Shown in pieces: positions 37,701 to 48,354 of a DNA stretch of 64,000 bases. Position 1 is the first letter of the stretch. Each line of letters starts with the position of its first letter. This DNA comes from Oryzobacter telluris. GTDB taxonomy: Bacteria; Actinomycetota; Actinomycetes; Actinomycetales; Dermatophilaceae. The notes beneath the pieces are model-generated. The model did not search any database, was not told the origin of the DNA, and worked only from the letters and a program-made list of their open reading frames with translations. The stretch spans positions 186,001-250,000 of the forward strand of contig NZ_CP170723.1 of the NCBI RefSeq assembly GCF_043099285.1, read 5' to 3'. Position numbers and translations under genes: made by a program.

Positions 37701-38804
37701 ATGGACCGGTGGCGCGAGGGTGACTGGGGTCCGCCCGGCGCGCCCCGTGCCGCGCACGGCACCTGGGGCCCCGGCCCGTGGGCGTCGGGGCCACCGGGAC
37801 CGTGGGGACCGCGCCGCAGTGGCCCGGCCTGGATGCCGGCGGTGCCCCTCGGCATCCTCGCCGGGGTCTTCCAGGTGGGTGGGTCGCTGGGGCGCGCGCA
37901 CCTGCAGGGCGAGAGCGTCGGGTGGCTGGGCCTGCTCCTGCTCCTCGTCGGCCCCCTGGCCATCGTCACCCTCTACCGCTTCCCGCTCGTCCCCCTCGCG
38001 GTCGCGACCGCGGCGTCCACCGCGTACGCGCTCCTCGGGTACCCGCTGGGGCCGGTGGTGGCCGCGCCGATCGCCGCGCTCGTCGTGGAGGGCGTCCGCC
38101 GGCGGCGCGAGCGGTTCGTGCGGCTGCGTGAGGTCCGGCGCTCCCGCGAGGACCGCCGCCGGGTCGACGAGCGGATGGCCGTGGCGCGCGACCTCCACGA
38201 CTCGGTCGGCCACTCCCTCACGCTGATCTCGGTGCAGGCGGGCGCGGCGCTGCACACCCTCGACCGCGACCCCGAGAACGCCCGCCTGGCGCTGACGACC
38301 GTGCGCGCCGAGTCGCAGCGTGCGCTCGCCGAGGTGCGGCGCGTCCTCGACGCCCTGCGCGACCCGTCGTCGGAGGCCGCGACCCGCCCCGCCCCCGGCG
38401 TGTCCGACCTCGAGGCCCTCGTCGCCGCCGACCCGGGCTTCGGCTGGACCCTCGATGTCGCCGACGACGTCGTCCCGCTGCCGTCGGCGGTCGATGCCGC
38501 GGCGTACCGCGTCGTGCAGGAGGCGATGACCAACGTGCGCCAGCACTCCGGGGCCTCGAGTGCCCGGATCACGGTGCACCGCAGCGGTTCCGGGGTCGAG
38601 GTGGTGGTGGAGGACCACGGCGCTCCCGGGGTGGTGGCCCGTCCGCCCTCCGACCCCGACGACCGCTCGGGCACCGGGCTCGTCGGGATGCAGGAGCGGG
38701 TGGCCGCCGTCGGTGGTCGCCTCGAGGCCGGCCCGCGCGCGACCGGCGGCTGGCGCGTCCTCGCCACGTTCCCGCTCGACGACCGCGAGGAAGGCCGCCC
38801 GTGA
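37701..38804 (+). CDS. Two-component sensor histidine kinase (HisKA_3/NarX-DesK type)
   Basis: 367 residues. A Gly/Pro/Trp-rich cytoplasmic N-terminus of about 40 residues precedes about four short membrane helices (about 45-135). The dimerisation H-box RDLHDSVGHSL has phospho-acceptor His166. The HATPase domain begins near 235, with N-box EAMTNVRQHS and G-boxes DRSGTGLVGM. No extracellular sensor domain is seen, so it probably senses the membrane, as DesK-like kinases do. Its stop overlaps the response regulator start by 4 nt. Confidence 0.92.
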   Translation: MDRWREGDWGPPGAPRAAHGTWGPGPWASGPPGPWGPRRSGPAWMPAVPLGILAGVFQVGGSLGRAHLQGESVGWLGLLLLLVGPLAIVTLYRFPLVPLAVATAASTAYALLGYPLGPVVAAPIAALVVEGVRRRRERFVRLREVRRSREDRRRVDERMAVARDLHDSVGHSLTLISVQAGAALHTLDRDPENARLALTTVRAESQRALAEVRRVLDALRDPSSEAATRPAPGVSDLEALVAADPGFGWTLDVADDVVPLPSAVDAAAYRVVQEAMTNVRQHSGASSARITVHRSGSGVEVVVEDHGAPGVVARPPSDPDDRSGTGLVGMQERVAAVGGRLEAGPRATGGWRVLATFPLDDREEGRP

Positions 38805-39478
38805 CCCGCGTCGTGCTCGTGGACGACCAGCCGCTGCTGCGCGCCGGCTTCCGGATGATCCTCGACGGAGAGCCCGACCTCGAGGTCGTGGGCGAGGCCG
38901 GGGCCGGCGACGCCGCGGTCGCGGTGGTCCGCGAGACCGGCCCCGACGTCGTCCTCATGGACATCCGGATGCCGGGCCGCGACGGGCTCTCGGCGACCGA
39001 GGAGATCTGCGCGGACCCGGCGCTGACGGAGGTGCGGGTCCTCGTCCTCACGACCTTCGAGCTCGACGAGTACGTCTTCGAGGCGCTGCGGGTCGGGGCG
39101 AGCGGTTTCCTCCTCAAGGACCTCGAGCCCGCCGACCTGCTCACCGCCATCCGCCGCGTCGCCGCCGGTGATGCCGCGCTGTCGCCGTCGGTGACCCGCC
39201 GCCTCGTCGAGCACGTGGCCGCGGGCGGGGCGTCGCGCCGACCGCCGGTGGAGCAGGTCAAGGCACTGGAGGCGCTGACCGAGCGGGAACGGGAGGTCGT
39301 CGCGCTCGTCGGGGAGGGCCTGACCAACGACGAGATCGCCGGGCGGCTGTTCCTCTCGCCGGCGACGGCCAAGACCCACGTGAGCCGGGCCATGGTCAAG
39401 GTGGGGGCGCGCGACCGGGCCCAGCTCGTCGTCCTCGCCTACGAGAGCGGCCTGGTCCGGCCCGGCTGGATGGCCTGA
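38801..39478 (+). CDS. NarL/LuxR-type response regulator
   Basis: 225 residues. The receiver domain carries DDQPLL acidic residues, phospho-acceptor Asp54 in VVLMDIRMPG and a conserved Lys in GFLLKD. The LuxR-type helix-turn-helix is at the C-terminus (LTEREREVVALVGEGLTNDEIAGRLFLSPATAKTHVSRAM). It is coupled to the kinase gene (GTGA overlap). The nearest probable target is the SHOCT gene 138 nt downstream. Confidence 0.94.
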   Translation: MTRVVLVDDQPLLRAGFRMILDGEPDLEVVGEAGAGDAAVAVVRETGPDVVLMDIRMPGRDGLSATEEICADPALTEVRVLVLTTFELDEYVFEALRVGASGFLLKDLEPADLLTAIRRVAAGDAALSPSVTRRLVEHVAAGGASRRPPVEQVKALEALTEREREVVALVGEGLTNDEIAGRLFLSPATAKTHVSRAMVKVGARDRAQLVVLAYESGLVRPGWMA

Positions 39479-39616
39479 CCCCGACCCGCATCGGGGTCGG
39501 CTGCTCCCGCGGGAGTACGCGAGGTGTCTCCCCGTGGCCGACGCGGGCGCAGGGACGGCGGAGCGACGGTGGTGGTGTGACCGAGAGCCGGTCGCCCTGC
39601 ACCGAGAGGACGCGAC

Positions 39617-39934
39617 ATGACCGCGCTGACCGCACTCGCCAGCCACCCCGGGCCGTACGCCGACGGCGGCTTCCACTGGTGGTTCCTGTTCTTCCCGTTC
39701 GGCTTCATCGTCTTCTGGGTCCTCGTGGCGGTCCTGGTCCGCACGCTCGTGTGGCGCCGCTGGGGCGGGCCGTGGGGTCCGGGCGGGCCCGGTGGTCCGG
39801 GACGGCCGGGCTTCCACCGCGGGCCGAGCGCCGAGCAGACGCTCGCCTCGCGCTTCGCCTCGGGCGACATCGACGAGCAGGAGTACCGGGCCCGGCTCGA
39901 GGTGCTGCGCGCCTCACCGCCCAACGGCGCCTGA
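39617..39934 (+). CDS. Small SHOCT-domain membrane protein
   Basis: 105 residues. An aromatic-rich membrane helix (about 18-45, WWFLFFPFGFIVFWVLVAVLVRTLVW) precedes a Gly/Pro-rich linker. A C-terminal SHOCT motif follows (AEQTLASRFASGDIDEQEYRARLEVLR), a short domain that often mediates oligomerisation. It follows the two-component genes in the same direction and may belong to an envelope-stress regulon. ATG 39617 has GAGAGGA upstream. Confidence 0.8.
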   Translation: MTALTALASHPGPYADGGFHWWFLFFPFGFIVFWVLVAVLVRTLVWRRWGGPWGPGGPGGPGRPGFHRGPSAEQTLASRFASGDIDEQEYRARLEVLRASPPNGA

Positions 39935-39943
39935 CCCCCGTCA

Positions 39944-39997
39944 AGAGGCCACGCCACGCTGACCGCCACGGCGATCCGTCAGCGCGTCGTGGCCTCT
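39944..39997. terminator. Long imperfect hairpin after the SHOCT gene
   Basis: The outer arms AGAGGCCACG and CGTGGCCTCT (39944-39953, 39988-39997) and inner arms CGCTGAC and GTCAGCG (39957-39963, 39978-39984) stack into one hairpin. It may be a terminator or another member of the palindromic element set; I see no second copy. Confidence 0.6.
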
Positions 39998-40093
39998 CGA
40001 CCTGCGCCGCTCACCCGGCCGACCCGGCCGCTCGGCGCGGCGGGTTGGACAGCCCGTTGCACAGGGAAGAAGCCGCCCCGTCTACTGGTGCGC

Positions 40094-41371
40094 GTGACGA
40101 GCGGCGCGACGACGCGACCGGGCCCCTACGGCGGGCACCGGGGTCACGCGGCCGCGCCCTCGTCCACCTCCGCCGGCGGGATCCGGTCGGTCGTCGCCGA
40201 GTCGTGGCTGCGGTCCTCGGCCGCCGGGGTCGACCCGGAGGGCCACCTGGCTCCCGTCGTCCTCGACACCGCCGGGCTCGCCGACTACCGCGCCACCCAC
40301 GCCCTCTCGCACGTCTTCCCCCTGCTCTACGACGTCCTCGGCCGCGCCGCCGTCGACTGCGACTCGGTGATGGCCGTGGGGGACGTCGACGGCCGGCTCC
40401 TGTGGGTGTGCGGCCCGCCGCGGGTGCTGCGCAAGGCCGAGACGATCAACTTCGTCGAGGGCTCGGTGTGGAGCGAGCCCGGTGCCGGCACCAACGCCCC
40501 CGGGATGGCCCTGCACCTCAACGCCCCGGTCGCCGTCCACGCCGGCGAGCACTACAACCGCCTCGTCCACCCGTGGAGCTGCGCCGCCGCCCCCATCCAC
40601 GACCCGACGACGAGCCGCGTCCTCGGCGTCGTCGACATCACCGGCGGCCCCGACGTCGCCTCGCCGCAGAGCCTGGCGATGATCCGTGCCGCGGCCCGGA
40701 TGGCCGAGTCCGAGCTCGCGCGCCTCGCCCTCACCGGCACGACGCTGGCCCCGCCCGGCACGGGGTACGGCCTCCCCGACTCCGCCGGACTGCTGCGCCT
40801 GCGCGCCCTCGGCCTGCCCGAGGCCGTGGCGGAGGTGGGCGGGCGCACCCACCGGCTGAGCCGCCGGCACAGCGAGATCCTCGTCGCCCTCCTCGAGCAC
40901 CCGGCCGGCCTCACCGCCGAGGAGCTGGAGGCCCGCGTCTACGCCGGTCGCGTGAACTCCTCGACGATCCGCGCCGAGATGACCAGGCTGCGCACCCTGC
41001 TCGGGCCCGACGTCCTCGCCTCCCGCCCCTACCGGGTGGTCGCCGACACCGAGTCCGACTGGCGCAGCGCCGCCGCCCTCATCGCCGGCGGTCGGGTCCG
41101 CGACGCCCTCCAGGCGTACAAGGGCCCGCTCCTCCCCGGCTCCGAGTCGCCGCTCGTCGAGGAGCTGCGCCATGTCCTCGAGACGCAGGTCCGCACTGCT
41201 GTCCTCCACTCCGGTGAACCAGACCTCATGGTCGGCTGGACCCGGTCGCGCTGGGGCGCAGGCGATCTCGAGATGTGGGAGCGCCAGGCCGAGACGCTTC
41301 CCGCCACCTCACCGCTCCGCCAGGTCGCCGAGTCCGAGGCCGCCCGCCTCCTCGACACCCACGACGCCTGA
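40094..41371 (+). CDS. GAF-domain transcriptional regulator of aldehyde metabolism
   Basis: 425 residues. The N-terminal half carries the AcoR-like start (AESWLRSSAAGVDPEG) and a GAF domain (about 95-215: WVCGPPRVLRKAETINFVEGSVWSEPGAGTNAPG). The C-terminal part has a winged-helix-like segment (LSRRHSEILVALLEHPAGLTAEELEARVY), not a sigma-54 AAA domain, as is usual in actinobacteria. This protein type commonly sits beside acetaldehyde dehydrogenase genes. The start GTG 40094 is uncertain; GTG 40088 is possible. Likely activates the genes at 41991-43908. Confidence 0.8.
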   Translation: MTSGATTRPGPYGGHRGHAAAPSSTSAGGIRSVVAESWLRSSAAGVDPEGHLAPVVLDTAGLADYRATHALSHVFPLLYDVLGRAAVDCDSVMAVGDVDGRLLWVCGPPRVLRKAETINFVEGSVWSEPGAGTNAPGMALHLNAPVAVHAGEHYNRLVHPWSCAAAPIHDPTTSRVLGVVDITGGPDVASPQSLAMIRAAARMAESELARLALTGTTLAPPGTGYGLPDSAGLLRLRALGLPEAVAEVGGRTHRLSRRHSEILVALLEHPAGLTAEELEARVYAGRVNSSTIRAEMTRLRTLLGPDVLASRPYRVVADTESDWRSAAALIAGGRVRDALQAYKGPLLPGSESPLVEELRHVLETQVRTAVLHSGEPDLMVGWTRSRWGAGDLEMWERQAETLPATSPLRQVAESEAARLLDTHDA

Positions 41372-41382
41372 GGCTCAACCGG

Positions 41383-41847
41383 TCAGCGCCGCGGTCGGCG
41401 CACCAGGTCCCAGAGCGGGTAGCGGAAGACCCGGCCGGTCGCGTACGTCCAGACCGCCGCGACGACCGGGAGGAAGAGGTAGGCGCCCGCCATCACGGAG
41501 AAGGTGGCGATCGCCCACTGCTTCTGCTCCGCGAGGGTGAGGGTCACGCCCACGACGAGGAGCACGACGAGCTGGGCGACGAACCGCAGGATCGCCCGCT
41601 CGGTGCCGCTGACGAGCGGCCTCGGGTCGCGCCCGGCGAACAGGCCGACGACGACGCTGATGGCGAGCCCGACCGGACCACCGATCGGCACGAGCAGGTG
41701 GAGGAAGGTGGCCTTGGTGCGACCGGGCACGGCAGCGGCCGGGACCCGCTGGGGCGGCGCAGCCGCCGCTGCCGCACCGGTCGCGGGCGACGGTGCCGCC
41801 CCCGGACCGAGGCTGGACCCCAGCTCGTCCTGGTAGAAGCGCCCCAT
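41383..41847 (-). CDS. Small multi-pass membrane protein of unknown function
   Basis: 154 residues. An Ala/Pro-rich cytoplasmic start of about 45 residues precedes three to four hydrophobic segments (about 48-68, 85-105, 112-135) and a basic tail (DLVRRPRR). It resembles DUF4870-type proteins loosely. It is inserted on the opposite strand between the GAF regulator and the aldehyde dehydrogenase. ATG 41847 is leaderless by the -10 test. Confidence 0.65.
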   Translation of the reverse strand: MGRFYQDELGSSLGPGAAPSPATGAAAAAAPPQRVPAAAVPGRTKATFLHLLVPIGGPVGLAISVVVGLFAGRDPRPLVSGTERAILRFVAQLVVLLVVGVTLTLAEQKQWAIATFSVMAGAYLFLPVVAAVWTYATGRVFRYPLWDLVRRPRR

Positions 41848-41859
41848 CGCCCCAGTATG
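41848..41859 (-). promoter_or_regulatory. Leaderless promoter of the 41847 membrane-protein gene
   Basis: CATACT (41859-41854, minus strand) is 6 nt before ATG 41847, and the spacer GGGGCG resembles GGAGCC in the rhodanese promoter. Confidence 0.55.
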
Positions 41860-41915
41860 CGGTGGGGCGGTCGCGGTGAGCCGACGACCGCCCCCGACGA
41901 CGAGGTGTGCAGCGT

Positions 41916-41951
41916 GGTTGCAACGTTGCCCTCCCTACGGTCTGCGCAACC
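41916..41951. promoter_or_regulatory. GTTGC/GCAAC operator candidate upstream of aldehyde dehydrogenase
   Basis: GGTTGC (41916-41921) and GCAACC (41946-41951) form an inverted pair, and the perfect palindrome GCAACGTTGC (41920-41929) overlaps the first. They sit 40-75 nt before ATG 41991. The GAF regulator at 40094-41371 is the natural candidate to bind. Confidence 0.5.
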
Positions 41952-41990
41952 GTCATCGGACGGATTCGCACGAGATCAAGGGAGATCGCG

Positions 41991-43514
<1,524 letters not shown>

Positions 43515-43518
43515 ACCG

Positions 43519-43908
43519 ATGGACACCACGACCCCGACGCGGGTCGACGTCACCGATGGGGCGGCGGCCCTCGTCCGCCGCCTCACCGGCGTCCACGGCC
43601 CCCTGATGTTCCACCAGTCCGGCGGCTGCTGCGACGGCTCCGCGCCCATGTGCTACCCCGACGGCGACTTCATCATCAGCGAGGCCGACGTGCACCTCGG
43701 CGACCTCGACGTCGGCCTCGACCGGGCCGTCCCGGTCCACATGTCGGTGTCGCAGTTCGCCTACTGGCGCTTCACCCACCTGACCATCGACGTCGTCCCG
43801 GGGCGCGGCGCCGGCTTCTCGGTGGAGGCCCCGGAGGGGGTGCGCTTCATCATCCGCAGCCGGATGCTCACCGAACCCGAGCTCGCCGTGCTGGAACCGG
43901 ACGACTGA
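43519..43908 (+). CDS. DUF779 protein, aldehyde dehydrogenase companion
   Basis: 129 residues. The conserved block MFHQSGGCCDGSAPMCYPDGDF with three cysteines defines DUF779, followed by VHMSVSQFAYWRFTHLTIDVVPGRGAGFSVE. The family is almost always encoded next to acetaldehyde dehydrogenases. The cysteine cluster suggests metal or redox function, but no activity is established. It follows the dehydrogenase stop by 4 nt, so the two form an operon. Confidence 0.9.
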   Translation: MDTTTPTRVDVTDGAAALVRRLTGVHGPLMFHQSGGCCDGSAPMCYPDGDFIISEADVHLGDLDVGLDRAVPVHMSVSQFAYWRFTHLTIDVVPGRGAGFSVEAPEGVRFIIRSRMLTEPELAVLEPDD

Positions 43909-44007
43909 GCGTCCCCTCTGACCCGGTGGACGGCGCGTGGCACAACCCTCCGCGCCGTCCACCGCGCACCGTCTAGGCTCGCGGCGACGACGATGCAGGA
44001 GGACGAG

Positions 44008-44925
44008 ATGTCGGCACCACCCGGATGGCACCTTCAGCCCGACGGCCGTGAGCGCTTCTGGGACGGTTCGCAGTGGACCGAGCAGTTCCGCGCCCCGGCG
44101 ATGTCCGACCCCACGGCCCCGCCGCCCGCCCCCTCCTGGGCGTCGAGCGTCGGCACCTCCTCGGCCTCCGACACCGGGTCCTCCTCCTCCCCGGATGACG
44201 GCCACACCCAGGCGATGGACGTCCAGTCCACCCAGGCGCTGCCCGCCACGCCCCCGGCCGCCGCCGCGCCCGACCCGTACGCCACCAACCCGTACGGCGC
44301 CGCCCCGCAGCCCACCTACCCCACCGCCTACCCGCAGGCCGGGTACCCGCAGACCGGCTACGGCTCCCCGGGCGACCCCGGCGCCGGCTGGCAGCCCCCG
44401 CAGAAGTCCGGCTCGAGCGGCCTGCTCAAGGGCTGCCTCATCGCCGTGGTCGTGGGCGTCATCGTGCTCATCGGCGTGGTCGTCGCGGGCATCTTCTTCT
44501 TCAACCGCGCCGTCGACGACGTCCGCGACTCGTTCCCGTCGAACTTCCCCACCGACTTCCCGTCCGACCTCCCCTCGGACCTCCCGTCCGGCTTCCCGAC
44601 CGAGGGGATGGGCGAGAAGATCACCATCACCGTCGGGAAGGGCTTCGAGGTCCCGCGGGCGCAGATCCAGGACGGCTGGACCCTGACCAAGCAGGGCGCC
44701 CTCGGCGTCGAGACCGCCCAGATCAAGGACATGACGGCCCAGCTGAGCGAGGACGGCATCCCCGTCTTCTTCACCGTCTCGTTCCCGACCACCGACGGCG
44801 GCACCACCGAGACCGTGTGCTCCTCGGAGTCGGCCGAGGCGGGCGGGACCGTCGCCGTGCAGTGCGTGCCGTTCTTCGGCGACATCGGCGACGCGACGCA
44901 GGGCACCGTCACCACCGCGTTCTGA
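44008..44925 (+). CDS. DUF2510 membrane protein with DUF4333-like exterior domain
   Basis: 305 residues. The N-terminal DUF2510 motif PPGWHLQPDGRERFWDGSQWTEQ is followed by a long Pro/Ala/Tyr-rich linker (about 35-140). A membrane helix lies at about 146-170. A striking FPTDFPSDLPSDLPSGFP repeat comes next, then a beta-rich domain with two cysteines. Such actinobacterial proteins sit in the cytoplasmic membrane with the C-terminus outside; function unknown. ATG 44008 follows AGGAGG. A -10-like TAGGCT lies near 43974. Confidence 0.75.
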   Translation: MSAPPGWHLQPDGRERFWDGSQWTEQFRAPAMSDPTAPPPAPSWASSVGTSSASDTGSSSSPDDGHTQAMDVQSTQALPATPPAAAAPDPYATNPYGAAPQPTYPTAYPQAGYPQTGYGSPGDPGAGWQPPQKSGSSGLLKGCLIAVVVGVIVLIGVVVAGIFFFNRAVDDVRDSFPSNFPTDFPSDLPSDLPSGFPTEGMGEKITITVGKGFEVPRAQIQDGWTLTKQGALGVETAQIKDMTAQLSEDGIPVFFTVSFPTTDGGTTETVCSSESAEAGGTVAVQCVPFFGDIGDATQGTVTTAF

Positions 44926-44961
44926 CCCCAACGGGTCACTGACGCTCCGGCCCGCGGATGC

Positions 44962-44973
44962 GATGCTGAACCG
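44962..44973 (+). promoter_or_regulatory. Leaderless promoter of the 642-residue membrane protein
   Basis: GATGCT (44962-44967) is 6 nt before GTG 44974, with no ribosome-binding sequence. Confidence 0.45.
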
Positions 44974-46902
44974 GTGACGACCACCGTCGACGTCTTCGAC
45001 GACTTCGTCCGCGTCCGGTGGGGGGACCTCGAGCCGGCCGCGCGCCTCGTCGTGCTCGATCCCGAGGTGGCCCGCGCCGTCACGGCCGAGGCGCTCGCCC
45101 GGCTGCGCAGCGAGTGGACGGCGACCTCGGAGGAGGGCCGGCCGGTCGAGCGCGCCCGGCGCCTCGTCCTCGCCACCGCCGTGGCCCGGGCCACGCCCTC
45201 GGCCACGCGGCGGTTCCGCCGGTCGGCCCGTCCCGACCCCTCCACCCCGGAGGCCACCACCACCGCCCTCGATGACGACGCGCCGGCACCGTGGGAGGTT
45301 GGTGGCAGCCACCCCGACGACCCCGGCTCCACCGAGGCCGACCCCGTCATCGCCGCGCTCGTCGCGCACCTGGGCAGCCTCGACCCCCTCGACCGCGCCC
45401 TCCTCGCGGGGGCGCAGGTCTGGGACGCCCACCCCGACGAGGTCGCCCACCTGCTCGACCTGCCCCCGGTCGAGCTGCGCGAGCGCGACCGCGCCCTGCG
45501 CGCCGGGCTGCGGACGGCGCACGAGGCCGCTCGCGACGACGAGGACGGTCCCGCGTCCTCGTGGCGCTTCGACGACGACCTCGCTCACGCGGTCGACGTC
45601 GTGCTCCGCGGAGCAACGGACCCGCCCGACCCGGCCGCCCTCGTCGTGGCCCGCGCCCGACGCGTCCGCCGGCGCACCGTCGTCCTCGGCGGCGCCGTCG
45701 TCGCCACGGTCGCGGGGGTCGGAGCGGCCGTCGCGCTGCGGGACGAGCCGGTCGCCCGGGTGGCCGCGCCGCCGGTCCCCGGCCCGAGCGACCGCGTCTG
45801 GTTCACGATGTCGCAGTGGCCGGCCCGCGGCCCGCTCGCCGGCGACCCGTCGCTGCGGGCGTTCGTCTCCCGCCGGACGCGGATCGGGGACCGCATCCTC
45901 TGGGCGGGGGACCTCGGCACGCGCCGCCTCGTGGTCGTCTGGTCGGGAGCGGGCGGCGCCTCCTCCGAGCCGGAGGCCACGCTGCGGGTGTTCAGCGGGC
46001 GCCGGGGCACCGAGCCGGCGAGCCTCGACGAGCTCGGGATCCAGAACGGCTACCTGGCCGCCACCGACGCCGTGGCGGTGGCCGTGCCCGACGGTCCGGA
46101 GGAGAACACGGCGCGCACGCTGCTCGTCGTCCTCGGCCACCCCTCGAACCGTGAGGCCAGCTACTCCCGCGTGGTCACGCCCACCCCCTCAGGCGACCTG
46201 TTGCGGACCTGGACCCCGCTCCCCCTGACGGGCGGGGTGTCCGCCACGGTGGTCGAGGGGCGCGTGCCGCCCGGGCTCCGGGCGCGGCTGGGCAACCTCG
46301 ACGGACCCGTGGTCACGACGAACGCCGCCTACGGGGTCTTCGACGCGATCATGCGCGGCGACGTGCCGCCGGCCGAGGGGATCGAGGCGTTCGTCGCGGC
46401 CTCGACGGGCATCCCCGCGGACGACCTGGCGACCAGGGTGCTCTTCGAGGAGCCGGTGCCGACCGGGTTCTTCGACGACCAACGGGTCGGGTCGAAGGGC
46501 ACCGCGAGCGTGGTCTGCCTCCTCACCACGACCCCGGACGGCGCCGTCCTCCGCTCGAACATCTACCGCGACGAGGTGTCGGTGGCGCCGCTCGACCTCG
46601 TGGTCCTCGTCCCGCAGGACCTGCTCGACACCCCCTCCTTCGTCCAGGGCGTCGACGTCCGCCCCGGCGTCAGCAGGTTCCTCGTGCTGCACCCGAAGGC
46701 CGCGAGCGTCCAGCTCGTCGCGACCACCACCGACGGCGTGCCCCGGTCGCTGGTCGTGCCGACCAAGGGCCGCAGGGTCACGGCGCTGACCATGGACACC
46801 GGCGGCGAGTACCCCGAGCTGCGGATCGTGCTGCGCGACGCCCGGGGCAAGGTCACCTACGACTCGGTGCAGGTGTACCACCGCTTCCTCCTCGACGGCT
46901 GA
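44974..46902 (+). CDS. Sigma-like N-terminus fused to a membrane-anchored exterior domain
   Basis: 642 residues. Residues 1-60 resemble a degenerate sigma region 2 (DDFVRVRWGDLEPAARLVVLDPEVARAV...ARLRSEW). Residues about 130-180 resemble region 4 (LDPLDRALLAGAQVWDAHPDEVAHLLDLPPVELRERDRALRAGLR). One membrane helix follows at about 230-252 (RRRTVVLGGAVVATVAGVGAAVAL), then about 380 exterior residues with few cysteines and no recognised fold. This could be a fused sigma/anti-sigma relic or a membrane-tethered regulator. Actinobacteria carry related proteins of unknown role. The family assignment of the N-terminus is my inference. Confidence 0.55.
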   Translation: MTTTVDVFDDFVRVRWGDLEPAARLVVLDPEVARAVTAEALARLRSEWTATSEEGRPVERARRLVLATAVARATPSATRRFRRSARPDPSTPEATTTALDDDAPAPWEVGGSHPDDPGSTEADPVIAALVAHLGSLDPLDRALLAGAQVWDAHPDEVAHLLDLPPVELRERDRALRAGLRTAHEAARDDEDGPASSWRFDDDLAHAVDVVLRGATDPPDPAALVVARARRVRRRTVVLGGAVVATVAGVGAAVALRDEPVARVAAPPVPGPSDRVWFTMSQWPARGPLAGDPSLRAFVSRRTRIGDRILWAGDLGTRRLVVVWSGAGGASSEPEATLRVFSGRRGTEPASLDELGIQNGYLAATDAVAVAVPDGPEENTARTLLVVLGHPSNREASYSRVVTPTPSGDLLRTWTPLPLTGGVSATVVEGRVPPGLRARLGNLDGPVVTTNAAYGVFDAIMRGDVPPAEGIEAFVAASTGIPADDLATRVLFEEPVPTGFFDDQRVGSKGTASVVCLLTTTPDGAVLRSNIYRDEVSVAPLDLVVLVPQDLLDTPSFVQGVDVRPGVSRFLVLHPKAASVQLVATTTDGVPRSLVVPTKGRRVTALTMDTGGEYPELRIVLRDARGKVTYDSVQVYHRFLLDG

Positions 46903-46913
46903 GCCGCCGCAGG

Positions 46914-48257
46914 TCAGCCCGCCGGCGTGGCCTTGATGATGTCGGCGACGAGCCGGTCGGTGCGGATGTCGTCGGCCTCGGGTGTGAAGCCGAGCCGCAC
47001 GACGACGAGCCGCTGCGAGGGCACGACGTAGAGCCGCTGGCCGTCGTGGCCCTGCGCCCAGTAGGCGTCCTCGGGCAGCTCGGGGGCGACGAGCCTGCCG
47101 TTGGCCTGCCGGTTGACCCACCACCCGGCCGCGTAGCCCGCCTCCTCGGAGCGGTTGACCGGCGTCGCCGTGGTCGACTGCGCCATCCAGCCCTCGGGGA
47201 GGAGCCGCTCGTCGGCCCAGACGCCGTCCTGCAGCGCGAACTGGCCGATGGTCGCCCACTCGCGCGGGGTCGCCCACAGGTACGAGCTGCACACGGGGGT
47301 GCCCTTGCCGTCGACCTCCCACGTGGCCGTGGCCAGGCCGAGGCGGGCGAACAGGTCGCGGCGGGGGAAGTCGGAGTCGGCGACGTCGGGGAGCTCGGAC
47401 AGCACCGAGCACAGCACGTTGGTCGAGCCGCTGGAGTACTGCTGGTAGGTCCCCGGCTGGTGGGCCAGCTTCTGCGACGCGGCGTACCCGGCCATGTCGT
47501 CCTCGGCGTAGAGCATCTGGGTGATGGGGGTGCCGAGGGCGTACGTCTCGTCCCAGGTGAGCCCGCTCGTCATCCGCATGAGCTGGTCGACGGTGATGCT
47601 CTTGCGCGCGTCGGTCCACTCGGGGCGCAGCTCGGCGTCGTCGACCTTGACGCGGCCGTCGAGGACGTAGCGCCCCACCATCAGGTTCGTCACGCTCTTG
47701 GCCATCGACCAGCCGAGCTGCGGGGTGGTCTGCGTGAAGCCCGTTGCGTAGCGCTCGCCGACGAGCTGCCCGTCCTTGAGGACGACGACCGCGCGCGTGC
47801 CGAGGGCGCGCTGCTGGGCCGAGCCGAGCTCGTCGCCGAACGCGCGGCCGATGGCGGCCTGCACCTCCGGGGTGGTCTCCGGCGCCGGTGCGGCGGACAG
47901 CGGGTTGAGGTCGGCCTCGATCTTCGTCGCGCTGCCGAGGTTGGGCCGGTCGGCGCCGACCGTGCAGCCGAATCCCTTCGTGTACCAGGCCTTCTGGGTG
48001 GCCAGGGTCAGCAGGACCTGCGACGTGGCCGACTTGCCGGCCTCGTTGACGTACCCGGTGAGGTAGGGCACGAGGGGGTTGGGCGGAAGGTCGGTGTCCG
48101 GGTCGTCGCGCCCGGCGACGAGGGTGACGGCGCACGCGTTGTGGGCGGCGTAGCCGGTGCCCGTGAGCAGCAGCGGCTTGGCGTAGAAGTACCCCCCGAT
48201 GCCGGCGGCGATGAGCAGGACGAGCAGCACCCCGACGGCCCGGAAGAAGACGCGCAT
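46914..48257 (-). CDS. Serine hydrolase of the beta-lactamase/class C PBP fold
   Basis: 447 residues. One N-terminal membrane helix (about 5-27, signal anchor) places the enzyme outside. The SxxK motif is SMAK (Ser184, Lys187) and the YxN-like motif is YSSGSTN. The late WAQGHDGQRLYVVPSQRLVVVRLG stands for the KTG-like strand with HDG. The family hydrolyses D-amino-acid peptides or esters; the exact substrate is unknown and true beta-lactamase activity is unlikely. ATG 48257. It converges on the 642-residue protein gene. Confidence 0.88.
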   Translation of the reverse strand: MRVFFRAVGVLLVLLIAAGIGGYFYAKPLLLTGTGYAAHNACAVTLVAGRDDPDTDLPPNPLVPYLTGYVNEAGKSATSQVLLTLATQKAWYTKGFGCTVGADRPNLGSATKIEADLNPLSAAPAPETTPEVQAAIGRAFGDELGSAQQRALGTRAVVVLKDGQLVGERYATGFTQTTPQLGWSMAKSVTNLMVGRYVLDGRVKVDDAELRPEWTDARKSITVDQLMRMTSGLTWDETYALGTPITQMLYAEDDMAGYAASQKLAHQPGTYQQYSSGSTNVLCSVLSELPDVADSDFPRRDLFARLGLATATWEVDGKGTPVCSSYLWATPREWATIGQFALQDGVWADERLLPEGWMAQSTTATPVNRSEEAGYAAGWWVNRQANGRLVAPELPEDAYWAQGHDGQRLYVVPSQRLVVVRLGFTPEADDIRTDRLVADIIKATPAG

Positions 48258-48354
48258 GGGCGGGACGGTACCGCGAGCGTGGCGGGGTGGCCACGGCCTC
48301 GCCCAAGTCCGGGCGCGTCCCCGGCGGTGGGCGGCCGGGGACGCCCTGGGCGGG

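Noticed and set aside
39989..40093. N-terminal extension of the GAF regulator
   Set aside because: The added segment overlaps the long hairpin after the SHOCT gene and is rich in Arg/Pro. GTG 40094 or 40088 is more credible.
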